60,244 nt of DNA, from positions 1 through 60,244 of the forward strand of contig NZ_JADPEL010000020.1 of the NCBI RefSeq assembly GCF_015667795.1. The letters run 5' to 3'. Below, piece by piece: positions 35,142-43,829 of this stretch (the stretch's first letter is position 1; every line of letters begins with the position of its first letter). The notes beneath the pieces are model-generated. The model searched no databases and was not told the DNA's origin. It saw only the letters and a list, made by a program, of their open reading frames with translations. Source of the DNA: Clostridium sp. D53t1_180928_C8. Its GTDB lineage: Bacteria; Bacillota; Clostridia; Clostridiales; Clostridiaceae. A program made the translations under genes and the position numbers.

Positions 35142-35624
35142 TTATTTTAATAACTCTTTAATATCACTTTCTATTTTTAAAGGATTTACTGTAGGTGCAT
35201 ATCTCTTAACCACATTCCCCTCAGAATCAATTAAAAATTTTGTAAAATTCCATTTAATTTCCTTACTTAATAAACCTTTTTTCTCATTCTTTAAGAACTT
35301 ATATAATGGATGTGCACTTTCTCCATTTACATCAACTTTTTGGAACATAGTAAATGTAACCCCATAGTTTAATGAACAAAATTCTTGTATTTCTGAATTA
35401 CTTCCTGAATCTTGTTTTGCAAATTGGTTACATGGAAATCCCAAAACTTCTAACCCCTGTTCTTTATATTTTTTATTTAATTCCTCTAATTCTGTAAATT
35501 GAGGTGTTAATCCACACTTACTTGCTGTATTAACTACTAATACTACCTTACCCTTAAAATTATTCATCTTAACCTCTTGTCCATTCATTTTTGTAGCTGA
35601 AAAATCGTAAAATTTCATACTCAT
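35142..35624 (-). CDS. glutathione peroxidase family (Cys-type thiol peroxidase)
   Basis: 160 residues, cytosolic. Catalytic cysteine at 37 in [11 protein letters not shown], where animal enzymes have selenocysteine; Gln in GFPCNQF (67) and Trp in KWNFTKF complete the active site. A second Cys at 83 ([11 protein letters not shown]) matches the resolving Cys of thioredoxin-dependent enzymes, so the electron donor is probably thioredoxin rather than glutathione. Likely removes lipid or organic hydroperoxides. It lies 121 bases downstream of an OhrR-like regulator gene, and the gap contains a predicted OhrR-type operator. Confidence 0.93.
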   Translation of the reverse strand: MSMKFYDFSATKMNGQEVKMNNFKGKVVLVVNTASKCGLTPQFTELEELNKKYKEQGLEVLGFPCNQFAKQDSGSNSEIQEFCSLNYGVTFTMFQKVDVNGESAHPLYKFLKNEKKGLLSKEIKWNFTKFLIDSEGNVVKRYAPTVNPLKIESDIKELLK

Positions 35625-35664
35625 TACTTCCTCTCTTTAATACTTCTTTTTAATTTAATCAAAT

Positions 35665-35682
35665 TTAATTGTATTCAATTAA
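35665..35682. promoter_or_regulatory. predicted OhrR-type operator upstream of peroxidase
   Basis: TTAATTGTATTCAATTAA is an inverted repeat (TTAATTG / CAATTAA, 4-base centre), 15 of 18 bases identical to the palindrome upstream of the regulator gene. Flanking AAATTT and trailing T are shared. A TACAAT-like -10 on the minus strand overlaps it. Confidence 0.6.
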
Positions 35683-35711
35683 TCGTTTTAAAATAATAGA
35701 ATTTGCTATTT

Positions 35712-35731
35712 ACACCTTTAATTAAAGGTGT
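35712..35731. other. perfect 20-base palindrome between regulator and peroxidase
   Basis: ACACCTTTAATTAAAGGTGT is fully self-complementary. It lies just after the regulator stop codon but lacks a T-run, so it is at best a weak terminator or an mRNA processing/stability stem. Confidence 0.45.
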
Positions 35732-35745
35732 GATTTAACAAACTC

Positions 35746-36177
35746 TTATTTAAATGTTGCTAATAATTTATCTAATAAACTTTTTAACTCTCTGGCCTCC
35801 TCAATATTTTTGCCAAGCTTACAGTACATTTGCTCTGGAACGTTAATAATTTCATCCCTTAACACTTTTCCTTTTTCACTAATTTCAACAACAACTACTC
35901 TATCATCATTTTTATCTCTGTATTTTTCTATTAATTTCATTGAAAGTAACTTTTTTAATACAGGAGTTAAAGTTCCTGAATCTAGATGAAGCTTTTGGCC
36001 CATTTCTTTTACTGTTATTTTTTCATGTTCCCATACTACTAACATAGCAATATATTGAGTATATGTAAGTCCATACTTATCTAACAACGGTTTATAAATT
36101 TTTATTACTTCTCTTGAAGCTGCATATAAGGAAAAACATAATTGATTATCTAATTTTATTTTTTCATATTTATCCAT
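35746..36177 (-). CDS. OhrR-like MarR-family peroxide sensor
   Basis: 143 residues, winged-helix repressor. The N-terminal LDNQLCFSLYAASREV places a cysteine at position 14, as in the redox-sensing Cys15 of B. subtilis OhrR; two tyrosines (LTYTQY region) are also kept. The DNA-binding block KEMGQKLHLDSGTLTPVLKKL is at about 58-78, the wing at DKNDDRVVVVEIS. OhrR represses until organic peroxide oxidises the cysteine. It precedes a thiol peroxidase gene and carries a matching palindrome in its own promoter, so it probably represses both. No other cysteine but one near 119 is present. Confidence 0.88.
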   Translation of the reverse strand: MDKYEKIKLDNQLCFSLYAASREVIKIYKPLLDKYGLTYTQYIAMLVVWEHEKITVKEMGQKLHLDSGTLTPVLKKLLSMKLIEKYRDKNDDRVVVVEISEKGKVLRDEIINVPEQMYCKLGKNIEEARELKSLLDKLLATFK

Positions 36178-36204
36178 AACAAACCTCTTTTGATTTTTTT
36201 AAAT

Positions 36205-36222
36205 TTAATTTAACTCAATTAA
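36205..36222. promoter_or_regulatory. predicted OhrR-type operator upstream of its own gene
   Basis: TTAATTTAACTCAATTAA matches the peroxidase-upstream palindrome at 15 of 18 positions and lies just downstream of the -10 of the regulator promoter, where binding would block transcription. Confidence 0.55.
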
Positions 36223-36232
36223 TTATGTTATG

Positions 36233-36261
36233 ATTGTATTTTACATAAAGCTTTTTGTCAA
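36233..36261 (-). promoter_or_regulatory. sigma-A promoter of the OhrR-like gene
   Basis: On the minus strand: -35 TTGACA (36256-36261), a 17-base spacer, -10 TACAAT (36233-36238). Near-consensus; about 55 bases before the ATG. Confidence 0.75.
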
Positions 36262-36290
36262 TATTTATTTTCTAAAATTAATTATAATAA

Positions 36291-36335
36291 AATTCAACTT
36301 GTATTTTTAATAAAAATACAAGTTGAATTTTTTAG
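36291..36335. terminator. terminator of aspartate decarboxylase gene
   Basis: AATTCAACTTGTATTTTT (36291-36308) pairs perfectly with positions 36312-36329 over an 18-bp stem with a 3-base loop; T-rich runs lie on both sides. Confidence 0.85.
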
Positions 36336-36340
36336 ATTAT

Positions 36341-37975
36341 CTACCATTTAAAAGCTTTCCATTCTTCTGCATATTCATCAAACAACTCATTTATTCCCTT
36401 TCCTATAGTTATATATTGTTCATCAGTTAAATTTGCTAAAGATACTCTAATTGACCATGAAGGCCCCTTAAACCCATCTCCATTTAATAAAACAATACTG
36501 TATTTTTCTGCCAATTCAAATAAAAATTCAATAGCACTACGTTCTTTCTTTAAGTATTCAACAAATTCCTCTCCATATTTAATCCTAGCCCAAACTAATA
36601 AATCATATTCATTATAATAATGTGTACTATATGAATTATCTTTTATTGGTAATCCAATTAAATTTTGATATAATAACTCTTTACGATTCTTACATATCCA
36701 CTTAGTTTTCTCTTTATATTTATTTTCTTTATCTAATAAGGCAAACACTGAAAAAATAGCCATTTGTACTTGTTGAGGCGTTGAAAGACCTGCTGTATGA
36801 TTTAATGCAACTTGCCTACTATCAGCAACTAATCTATCTATAAATGGTATTTTCTCTGGCTTTGTACTCAAAGTTGAATACCTTTCATCAACAATATCAT
36901 TAGATTCTTCATCTAACTCACTTATTAATTTATCAAAAACATTATTTTCAGCAAGCGCTATAACCCCTAGTCTCCATCCAGTTACTCCAAAATACTTGGA
37001 GTAAGAATAAACACCAATTGTGTTATATGGCATAGTTACCATAAAGGATTTAAATTTATCACAAAAAGTTCCATATACGTCATCTGTTACTATCATTAAG
37101 TTGGGGTTTTTTTCTTCTACAATCTTTCTTATATACTCCATGGACTCTTCATTGATAGCAACTGATGGTGGATTGCTTGGATTAACTATACAAGCTAACT
37201 TTATATCTTTATCTGCCAGCTTATCTAACTCTTTTTTAGGATATTGCCAAGTATGTCTTCCTTCTTCATTAAGTTCTGATGCATATATGCTTACAACTTG
37301 AAAATTATATCTTGGCAATTCAGGAATATCTAAATATGGTGTAAATATTGGAACTAGTAATGCTATTTTATCTCCTGGACATAACAATCTATTAGCCTCA
37401 AGAGAATCAAATATATAACACATTGCCGCTGTTCCACCTTCTACAGCAAAAATATTATGATTATCCTTCTTAAAATCTCCTCCCATCTCTTTAATCAAAT
37501 AATCCCTTACTACTTTTTCAATATGTATTAACATTCTATCTGGCAAAGGATAATTATCTCCTATTATTCCATCTACAAGTTCAAAAACCCAATTATCCTT
37601 ATCAAAATTATGTACTTCTATTCCATACTCTATTATTTTATTAAGTAGCTCTATTCCAGGTGCATCCTGATGTTTTTCATAATATATTTTAAATCTATTA
37701 TAAATTCCTGTATTATGAGGCATGCCTGCTAAATCTTCATCACACCAAGTTCGTTGAGCTTCTTCCACTGCAAATTGACCTAATGTAAAAAAGGCTTGCC
37801 TTGGTGTTGCTGCTGTCCAATTTGGATTTCCCCTCCCTGCATTTAATAGTACATTTGTCCCATTTCTTTCTGATTTTAATGCAAGCTCTATTAATTTATC
37901 CTTTAACTCAAAAGGACTTAAACTTTTCACTTCTTCTATTAACTTTTTCCTTTTTATTTCTCTAATTGTACTCAT
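36341..37975 (-). CDS. asdA: aspartate 4-decarboxylase / aspartate transaminase
   Basis: 544 residues. PLP-dependent fold type I enzyme of the AsdA family: beta-decarboxylation of L-aspartate to L-alanine and CO2, with side transaminase activity (EC 4.1.1.12). Marks: LNAGRGNPNWTAATPR near 42, EGGTAAMCYIFDSL near 178, CIVNPSNPPSVAI near 263, and the PLP lysine in SYSKYFGVTGWRLG at about 326. Its length, more than 100 residues over ordinary aspartate aminotransferase, is typical of AsdA. ATG 37975 is chosen because AGAGGT lies nine bases upstream; the ATG at 37984 abuts it. No aspartate/alanine antiporter gene (aspT) is adjacent, although in other bacteria the pair is often linked. Confidence 0.92.
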   Translation of the reverse strand: MSTIREIKRKKLIEEVKSLSPFELKDKLIELALKSERNGTNVLLNAGRGNPNWTAATPRQAFFTLGQFAVEEAQRTWCDEDLAGMPHNTGIYNRFKIYYEKHQDAPGIELLNKIIEYGIEVHNFDKDNWVFELVDGIIGDNYPLPDRMLIHIEKVVRDYLIKEMGGDFKKDNHNIFAVEGGTAAMCYIFDSLEANRLLCPGDKIALLVPIFTPYLDIPELPRYNFQVVSIYASELNEEGRHTWQYPKKELDKLADKDIKLACIVNPSNPPSVAINEESMEYIRKIVEEKNPNLMIVTDDVYGTFCDKFKSFMVTMPYNTIGVYSYSKYFGVTGWRLGVIALAENNVFDKLISELDEESNDIVDERYSTLSTKPEKIPFIDRLVADSRQVALNHTAGLSTPQQVQMAIFSVFALLDKENKYKEKTKWICKNRKELLYQNLIGLPIKDNSYSTHYYNEYDLLVWARIKYGEEFVEYLKKERSAIEFLFELAEKYSIVLLNGDGFKGPSWSIRVSLANLTDEQYITIGKGINELFDEYAEEWKAFKW

Positions 37976-38057
37976 CTTTACCATACCTCTTATCTACTTC
38001 TTAATAAATTTCTATTATTGCTATTTTTCTCTGTATATATTTAAAATATTCTTATAA

Positions 38058-38099
38058 CTCAAAAGAGAGATTTACAAAAAAATTGTAAATCTCTCTTTT
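38058..38099 (-). terminator. terminator of the surface-protein gene
   Basis: AAAAGAGAGATTTACAA (38061-38077) pairs with TTGTAAATCTCTCTTTT (38083-38099), a perfect 17-bp stem. Confidence 0.8.
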
Positions 38100-38107
38100 A
38101 AATTATT

Positions 38108-40477
38108 TTATTGTTTCTTTTTTGTTATAATCATTACAGATAATGAACCTATTAGAAGTATTATTATTAATACTCCTCCTACTTTTGCAAAAAGCTCATA
38201 GTTTATTATACTGTGATTACTTTCTACTGTAACTACTATACTCTTAGATGCTGTTTTTCCCATGCTATCAGTTACTTTATAAATAACCTTATAAGTTCCT
38301 AACTTACTGACATTAACTTCATTTTCTTCAATTGTAATCTTATGAGTTAAATTTCCATCCTCCTCATCTAAAGCCGTTACTCCATCTAACGGATCAAAAT
38401 AAACACCCTTTTCTATTGTTAGATCCGCTGCATTAATTACTGCTTCTACATTTTGCTCTTTTACAACATCTTCTTTCTTAACATAAACCATCATAGCTTT
38501 ATTTACTTTATTTCCTGAACTATCAACAACTTCATAAGTTACATGGTAATTTCCTTCTACACTAGTATTAACGTCATTAATTATTACCATTACTCTATTA
38601 GTTATATCCCCATCCTCTTTATCTGTTGCTGCTACCCATTCTAATGGATCAAATTTAGTATTTAATGCAACTGAAATATCATTTGCATATATAACAGGAT
38701 CTTGATTTTTATTTATATCTTCTTTTCCGTAATAATTTTTCACAGTTACTTTAACTACACAAGAAGCAGACATTCCCATGCTATCAGTTACCTTATATCC
38801 AACCTTATAAGCTCCTTCTTTATATACATTTACATGATTATATAATACACTTATTCTTCCTGTTATATTTCCGTCTTCATTATCGTAAGCACTTACCATT
38901 GCATATGGGTTATACCTACTACCTAATGGAACAATAATATTATCAACATAAATAATAGGCCTTGTATTAGATTTGGGAATTACATTTACATATATAGTTT
39001 TTGTTACTTTATATCCACCACTATCAGTAACTTCATAAATAATTCTATAAAGTCCTGTTACATTCGTATTTAAATTATTATATATAACTTTAACTTTATC
39101 TGTAATATCTCCATCTTCATAATCACTTGCAGTTACCTCTGAATACGGATTGAATTTACTTTCTGATTTTATAACTTTATTACTTGCACTTATTTTTGGT
39201 GCTTTATTAACTTCTACTGCAGCTTTATCTACTTTTACATTTATACTTTTACTGCTCTTTAATCCTGCACTATCAATAACCTCAAAAGTTACACTATATT
39301 TTCCTATTGAATTTATATCTACCATATTTTCAACAACTTTAATTTTTGCTGTTATATCTCCATCTTCTGCATCTTTTGCTGTTACACCTGCCAATGGTTC
39401 AAACACTTCTCCTACAATTATAGTTTTATCACTTGCAGTTATTACTGGTGCTGTATTTTTAGTTTCATCTTTATTTCCCTCATCTGGCTTAGTAACATCT
39501 TCATTATCTTCTTGATTTCCAGGTGTTAATAATGACTCATCAACTAATATATTTATTCTTATAATTGCTTTAATTCTATTACTACTTAACTTTATTTCAA
39601 CAGGAAATTGACTTTCTTCAAAAGTATCACTACTAAATGTAACTTCATAATTATCAATAGAACATTTGTAGCTTGATATTATTTCACTACTTAATACATT
39701 TGCCTTATCTATTTCCTCTGATTGATCTATTAATTTCATTTCATTTATATTAGGTATAGTAAAAGTTTTATTGTTTTTTGTAATTGTAAAATCATCTAGT
39801 TGAATCTCAAGAATCTTATCTCCAGCTTGTGCATTCTCTGTTGTATCTTTTACTATCTTTAATTTACTTAATAAATCTTTTGAAATCGTTGTTTCCGGTT
39901 GAAATGCATTAAATGTACAACCATTTATTTTTAATTTATTTAATCTTGGTAACTTTGACAACGCTTCAATTCCATCCCATGAATCATCACCTAAATTTAA
40001 GGCCTTTAGCGTATTCCATCCTGTATTACCTAGATTTAATTCTTCTAAACTAGTAACATATTGTAATAATGAAAATGAACCTATTGTTATATTTTCAAGA
40101 TCACTATGCTTTTTTTGAAGTTCTTCAATATCTATTTTTTTTATACTTTCTAACTCTTTTATAGTTATTGATTGTTCTGGTACTTTTTGTAATGTATAAA
40201 GAATTACATTATATAATATAGGATCATAACTATTAGGATTTATTGCTTCTTCTGTAACTTGAGCTTCATTGGGTTGCTGATCTTCTTGCTCTCCAACTAC
40301 TTGACTCTCAGTACCTTGCTCTTCAATAATTTGCTTTTCATCATTCTGTGTTGTTTCATCAGTAACCTCTTCCTGTTCTTGTACCTCGTTCGGCTCTGCT
40401 TTAACTAAAGTTGAAGGAATTAATAGTGTTACTATTATCGCTATACTTAAAAATATAGCTAATACCTTCCTCTTCAT
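38108..40477 (-). CDS. large surface protein with five DUF5011-type Ig-like repeats
   Basis: 789 residues. Signal peptide (about 1-27, cut after VKA), then a Glu/Gln-rich low-complexity stretch (28-75), a degenerate LRR-like region (about 85-200, with repeated LNLGxTGWNTL / LNLGDDSWDGI), a beta-rich region (210-320), five tandem Ig-like repeats of about 75-80 residues (about 345-755) each with the DxEDGxIT...V.Y.VTDSxG pattern typical of DUF5011/HYR-like modules, and a C-terminal membrane helix (about 761-782) ending in KKKQ. No LPXTG is visible, so it is membrane-tethered. Role in adhesion or wall-associated binding is inferred. Monocistronic. Confidence 0.88.
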   Translation of the reverse strand: MKRKVLAIFLSIAIIVTLLIPSTLVKAEPNEVQEQEEVTDETTQNDEKQIIEEQGTESQVVGEQEDQQPNEAQVTEEAINPNSYDPILYNVILYTLQKVPEQSITIKELESIKKIDIEELQKKHSDLENITIGSFSLLQYVTSLEELNLGNTGWNTLKALNLGDDSWDGIEALSKLPRLNKLKINGCTFNAFQPETTISKDLLSKLKIVKDTTENAQAGDKILEIQLDDFTITKNNKTFTIPNINEMKLIDQSEEIDKANVLSSEIISSYKCSIDNYEVTFSSDTFEESQFPVEIKLSSNRIKAIIRINILVDESLLTPGNQEDNEDVTKPDEGNKDETKNTAPVITASDKTIIVGEVFEPLAGVTAKDAEDGDITAKIKVVENMVDINSIGKYSVTFEVIDSAGLKSSKSINVKVDKAAVEVNKAPKISASNKVIKSESKFNPYSEVTASDYEDGDITDKVKVIYNNLNTNVTGLYRIIYEVTDSGGYKVTKTIYVNVIPKSNTRPIIYVDNIIVPLGSRYNPYAMVSAYDNEDGNITGRISVLYNHVNVYKEGAYKVGYKVTDSMGMSASCVVKVTVKNYYGKEDINKNQDPVIYANDISVALNTKFDPLEWVAATDKEDGDITNRVMVIINDVNTSVEGNYHVTYEVVDSSGNKVNKAMMVYVKKEDVVKEQNVEAVINAADLTIEKGVYFDPLDGVTALDEEDGNLTHKITIEENEVNVSKLGTYKVIYKVTDSMGKTASKSIVVTVESNHSIINYELFAKVGGVLIIILLIGSLSVMIITKKKQ

Positions 40478-40697
40478 ATATCCTCCATATTATATTAGAA
40501 ATAGTATAATTCATCATATGCTTAACCCTAATATCAGTTACTCTATTATTCATATAGAATTCATGAACATAATTTTAAATATTTACTCTGAATACTTTCT
40601 TAATTCATTTGATACTCAAATATCCTTTAAAGCTATGTTATAATCTAATTAATATAGCTAACAATAATATAAAATCATAAAATTTAAAGAGGTATAT

Positions 40698-42212
40698 ATG
40701 AAAAGTTTAAAAATTTATTTTACATCTGATATGCATGGATATTTATATCCAACAAATTACATAGATAAAGATATGAAAAATATCGGACTAATAAATATGA
40801 TTAATGATTTCAACAAAGATGGTAATACATTAATCATAGATGGTGGTGATACTATTCAAGGTTCTCCACTTACTTATTATTTAAGCAATCAAAAATTTAA
40901 TGTACATCCTATTGCAGATATTATGAATGCTGCTGGATATGACTTTATAACTTTAGGAAATCATGATTTTAATTATGGTTTATTATACTTAAGAAAATAT
41001 CTTCGTACACTAAATGCTAAATGCCTTTGCGCCAATATTGTTGATAAAACTGGTGAGCTTCCTATTTTACCTTATTCTATAAAAACCTTAGAAAATGGAT
41101 TAAAGATTGGAGTTATTGGAATAACAACTGATTTTATAAATCATTGGGAAAGACCTGAAAATATAACTAATATAAATATTACTGATACTTTTGACGCTGT
41201 AAAATATTATTTTGATGAAGTAAAATCAGCATCTGACATTATAATAGGAGTATATCATGGTGGATTTGAATATGATTTAAACTCACATGAACAACTTATG
41301 TTTACAAGTGAAAATATTGCTTATAAATTATGTAAGGAATTTGATTTTGATATATTACTTACCGGTCATCAGCATATGCCGCTGGCAGACACTATAATTA
41401 ATAATACTCATGTTGTTCAAACACCACAAAGGGCATCTAGTTTTGTAAAAGTCGAATTAAAAGTAGATAATAATAGTAATAAAACTATAACTTCATCTCT
41501 GGAAAAGGTTAAATTAAATCCTAAAAATGAAATTTATAATAAATATCTACCACTAGAAGATGATGTACAGAAATGGCTTGATACTCCTATCGGCTTTTTA
41601 GATGAAGATTTATATCCTTCATCTCATTTAGATATGGCTTTAAATGGCTCTAATTTGGCTAACTTTATAAACACAGTTCAACTTGATGAAAGTGGCGCTG
41701 ATATATCTTGTACTTGTTTCTCTAATGAAATAAAAGGCTTTGATAGAAATGTTACTGTAAGAGACGTTGTATCTACTTACATGTTTCCTAATACATTAGT
41801 AATAATTGAGATTAATAAATCTCAACTAAAAACTGTTTTAGAAAGATGTGCTAGCTATTTTAGCAATGATAATGGAAATATATCAATATCCGACGCATTC
41901 TTAAAGCCTAAAATACAACACTATAACTATGATTACTTTGCAAATATAGATTATACCTTTGATTTAAATAAACCAGTAGGTGATAGAGTAGTATCTATAA
42001 AATTTAAAGGAAAAGAATTAGATGAGAATTCTAAGCTTTCTCTTGTTATGAATAACTATAGGTCTACTGGAGTTGGAGGATATGATGTTTATAAGGAATG
42101 TCCTCGCCTAAGAGAAATATTAGTTGAAATGCCAGAAGTTATCATTGATTATTTTATAAAACATAAACATGTTAAAGTTGATAAAACTAGATATATTAAT
42201 ATTATTAATTAA
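40698..42212 (+). CDS. 5'-nucleotidase / 2',3'-cyclic phosphodiesterase family
   Basis: 504 residues. N-terminal metallophosphoesterase domain with the five metal-binding motifs: TSDMHGYL (9-16), DGGDTIQGSPL near 48, LGNHDFNYG near 95, GVYHGGFE near 185 and LTGHQHMP near 222. The C-terminal 5'-nucleotidase substrate domain includes NANGAN-like ALNGSNLAN, and VMNNYRSTGVGGYD. Unlike the usual secreted enzymes it lacks a signal peptide, so it should act inside the cell on nucleotides or cyclic nucleotides. Ribosome binding site AGAGGT. Terminator directly after. Confidence 0.9.
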   Translation: MKSLKIYFTSDMHGYLYPTNYIDKDMKNIGLINMINDFNKDGNTLIIDGGDTIQGSPLTYYLSNQKFNVHPIADIMNAAGYDFITLGNHDFNYGLLYLRKYLRTLNAKCLCANIVDKTGELPILPYSIKTLENGLKIGVIGITTDFINHWERPENITNINITDTFDAVKYYFDEVKSASDIIIGVYHGGFEYDLNSHEQLMFTSENIAYKLCKEFDFDILLTGHQHMPLADTIINNTHVVQTPQRASSFVKVELKVDNNSNKTITSSLEKVKLNPKNEIYNKYLPLEDDVQKWLDTPIGFLDEDLYPSSHLDMALNGSNLANFINTVQLDESGADISCTCFSNEIKGFDRNVTVRDVVSTYMFPNTLVIIEINKSQLKTVLERCASYFSNDNGNISISDAFLKPKIQHYNYDYFANIDYTFDLNKPVGDRVVSIKFKGKELDENSKLSLVMNNYRSTGVGGYDVYKECPRLREILVEMPEVIIDYFIKHKHVKVDKTRYINIIN

Positions 42213-42217
42213 ACTTT

Positions 42218-42258
42218 AAAAGCCCTCATAGCTATATAGGCTATGAAGGCTTTTATAA
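42218..42258. terminator. bidirectional terminator
   Basis: AAAAGCC...TCATAGC (42218-42232) pairs with GCTATGA..GGCTTTT (42240-42254), one bulge, between convergent genes. Confidence 0.8.
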
Positions 42259-42264
42259 CTCCTA

Positions 42265-42987
42265 TTAAATCGAATCAATTATTTCTTTTAATAAATCTGG
42301 GTAATCAGTAAATAATCCGCTAGCCCCTGCTTTTATCAACATTCTCATATGAATTGGACTATTAACAGTATATATATTTACTTTTATATTATTTTCTTCA
42401 GCTTCTTTTATAAGTTCTTCTGAAACTAATCTAATATCAGGATGTATTGCATATGCTCCGTAACTCTTAGCATATTCAATTACATTTTCTATGGGGTTAT
42501 AATATAATAATCCTGTTTTAAAGCTACTATCTATTTCTCTACATATTTTTATAGATTCATGATTAAAACTTGATAATATTATTCTATCCTTTAGTTCATA
42601 CTTATTAACAAGTTCAATTACATCTTTTTCTATTTCATTATAATGTATCTCATCTGTCTTTAACTCTATATTTAATACTACATCAGAAGACTTAACTAGT
42701 TTTAAAACTTCTTCTAATGTTGGTATTCTACACTCTAAGTTATCTTGAAAATTTTTATTTCTACACTTAAATCCCTTTAGCTCTTCTAAAGTAAAATCTT
42801 TAACTAAACCTTTCCCCTTAAATGTACGTTCAATATCTTCATCATGTATAACTACAAGTTTATTATCTTTAGTTTTGTGAACATCAATTTCAAGCCCATC
42901 TGCTCCTGTTTTAAGTCCTTCTTTTAATGATAATATAGTGTTTTCTGGAAAATACTTGCTAGCACCTCTATGAGCAAAATTTATCAT
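42265..42987 (-). CDS. ugpQ: glycerophosphodiester phosphodiesterase
   Basis: 240 residues, cytosolic GDPD-family TIM barrel. Catalytic features: FAHRGASKYFPENT at the N-terminus (HRG, PEN), EIDVHKTKDNKLVVIHDEDIERT (E, D and second His) near 33-55, and late VNIYTVNSP and GLFTDYPD. It splits glycerophosphodiesters to sn-glycerol-3-phosphate plus alcohol. It is the last gene of a Ugp-like transport operon, which supports uptake of glycerophosphodiesters or glycerol-3-phosphate. The symbol rests on this context. Confidence 0.92.
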   Translation of the reverse strand: MINFAHRGASKYFPENTILSLKEGLKTGADGLEIDVHKTKDNKLVVIHDEDIERTFKGKGLVKDFTLEELKGFKCRNKNFQDNLECRIPTLEEVLKLVKSSDVVLNIELKTDEIHYNEIEKDVIELVNKYELKDRIILSSFNHESIKICREIDSSFKTGLLYYNPIENVIEYAKSYGAYAIHPDIRLVSEELIKEAEENNIKVNIYTVNSPIHMRMLIKAGASGLFTDYPDLLKEIIDSI

Positions 42988-43011
42988 AATATCGCTCCCC
43001 TTTAATATTTA

Positions 43012-43797
43012 TTATATTATTTTTAATGTTTTTAAAGCATTATATACACCCTTTTGATTAATATGGTCAGTTACTAAATTAGCCTTTTCCTTTAATTCTT
43101 TACATCCATTTCCCATTGCTACACCAAAATCAACCGCTTCAAACATCTCTAAATCATTAAATCCATCACCAAAAGCATAATACTTTATACCTTCTTCATG
43201 ATTACTATTTCTAATATATCTAATTGCACTACCCTTTGTACATTCTTTATTAAAGATATCATACCCATCTTCAATATCTATTAATTTTACAAATTTAAAT
43301 TTATCATACTTATTCTTTAATTTATCAATATCATTACTATTAATCTTTGCATTTAACTGAAATACTTCATAATCATAAATATTACTCAATACTTCATTTT
43401 CAAGTTTATCAATTTTCATATTATATTTTTCTGAAAAACTTCTTACCCAATTATCTTCTATCTTTCCAATACTTCTATCTAATAAATGTAGACAATACGG
43501 AATATTATTATACTCAAAATATTTTACCATATTTTGTACTATTTTTCTATCCATACACTTTTTATAAATAACTTTATTATTTACCGTTATTAAAGCTCCA
43601 TTGGCACTTACTATTGTATTAAACATATTATAGAAATTTTCCTGCCTTACCATAGCAAGTGATCTCCCTGTTGCTATGGCTACATTTATTCCATTATTTT
43701 TACACATTTTTATTGCTTTAATAGTATAGTCACACATTACATTTTTTTCTCTACAAACTAATGTGTTATCTACATCGAAAAATATAGTCCTTTTCAT
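43012..43797 (-). CDS. Cof-type HAD-IIB phosphatase
   Basis: 261 residues. HAD superfamily, subclass IIB: FFDVDNTLVC nucleophile motif with Asp8, VAIATGRSL (motif II), and AFGDGFNDLEMFEAV (motif IV GDxxND) near 210. The cap lies between about 80 and 190. Sugar or cofactor phosphatase of unknown substrate. It lies between the binding protein and ugpQ genes in the Ugp-like operon; dephosphorylation of an imported phosphate product is plausible (inference). Ribosome binding site AAGGAG. Confidence 0.88.
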   Translation of the reverse strand: MKRTIFFDVDNTLVCREKNVMCDYTIKAIKMCKNNGINVAIATGRSLAMVRQENFYNMFNTIVSANGALITVNNKVIYKKCMDRKIVQNMVKYFEYNNIPYCLHLLDRSIGKIEDNWVRSFSEKYNMKIDKLENEVLSNIYDYEVFQLNAKINSNDIDKLKNKYDKFKFVKLIDIEDGYDIFNKECTKGSAIRYIRNSNHEEGIKYYAFGDGFNDLEMFEAVDFGVAMGNGCKELKEKANLVTDHINQKGVYNALKTLKII

Positions 43798-43829
43798 TTT
43801 ATTTCTCCTTTGATTGTTTGTACTATATA

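Noticed and set aside
39150-39515. Plus-strand ORF of 121 codons inside the DUF5011 protein gene
   Set aside because: Shadow frame of repeated, Val/Thr-rich coding sequence; no ribosome site, and hydrophobic composition typical of an antisense frame.
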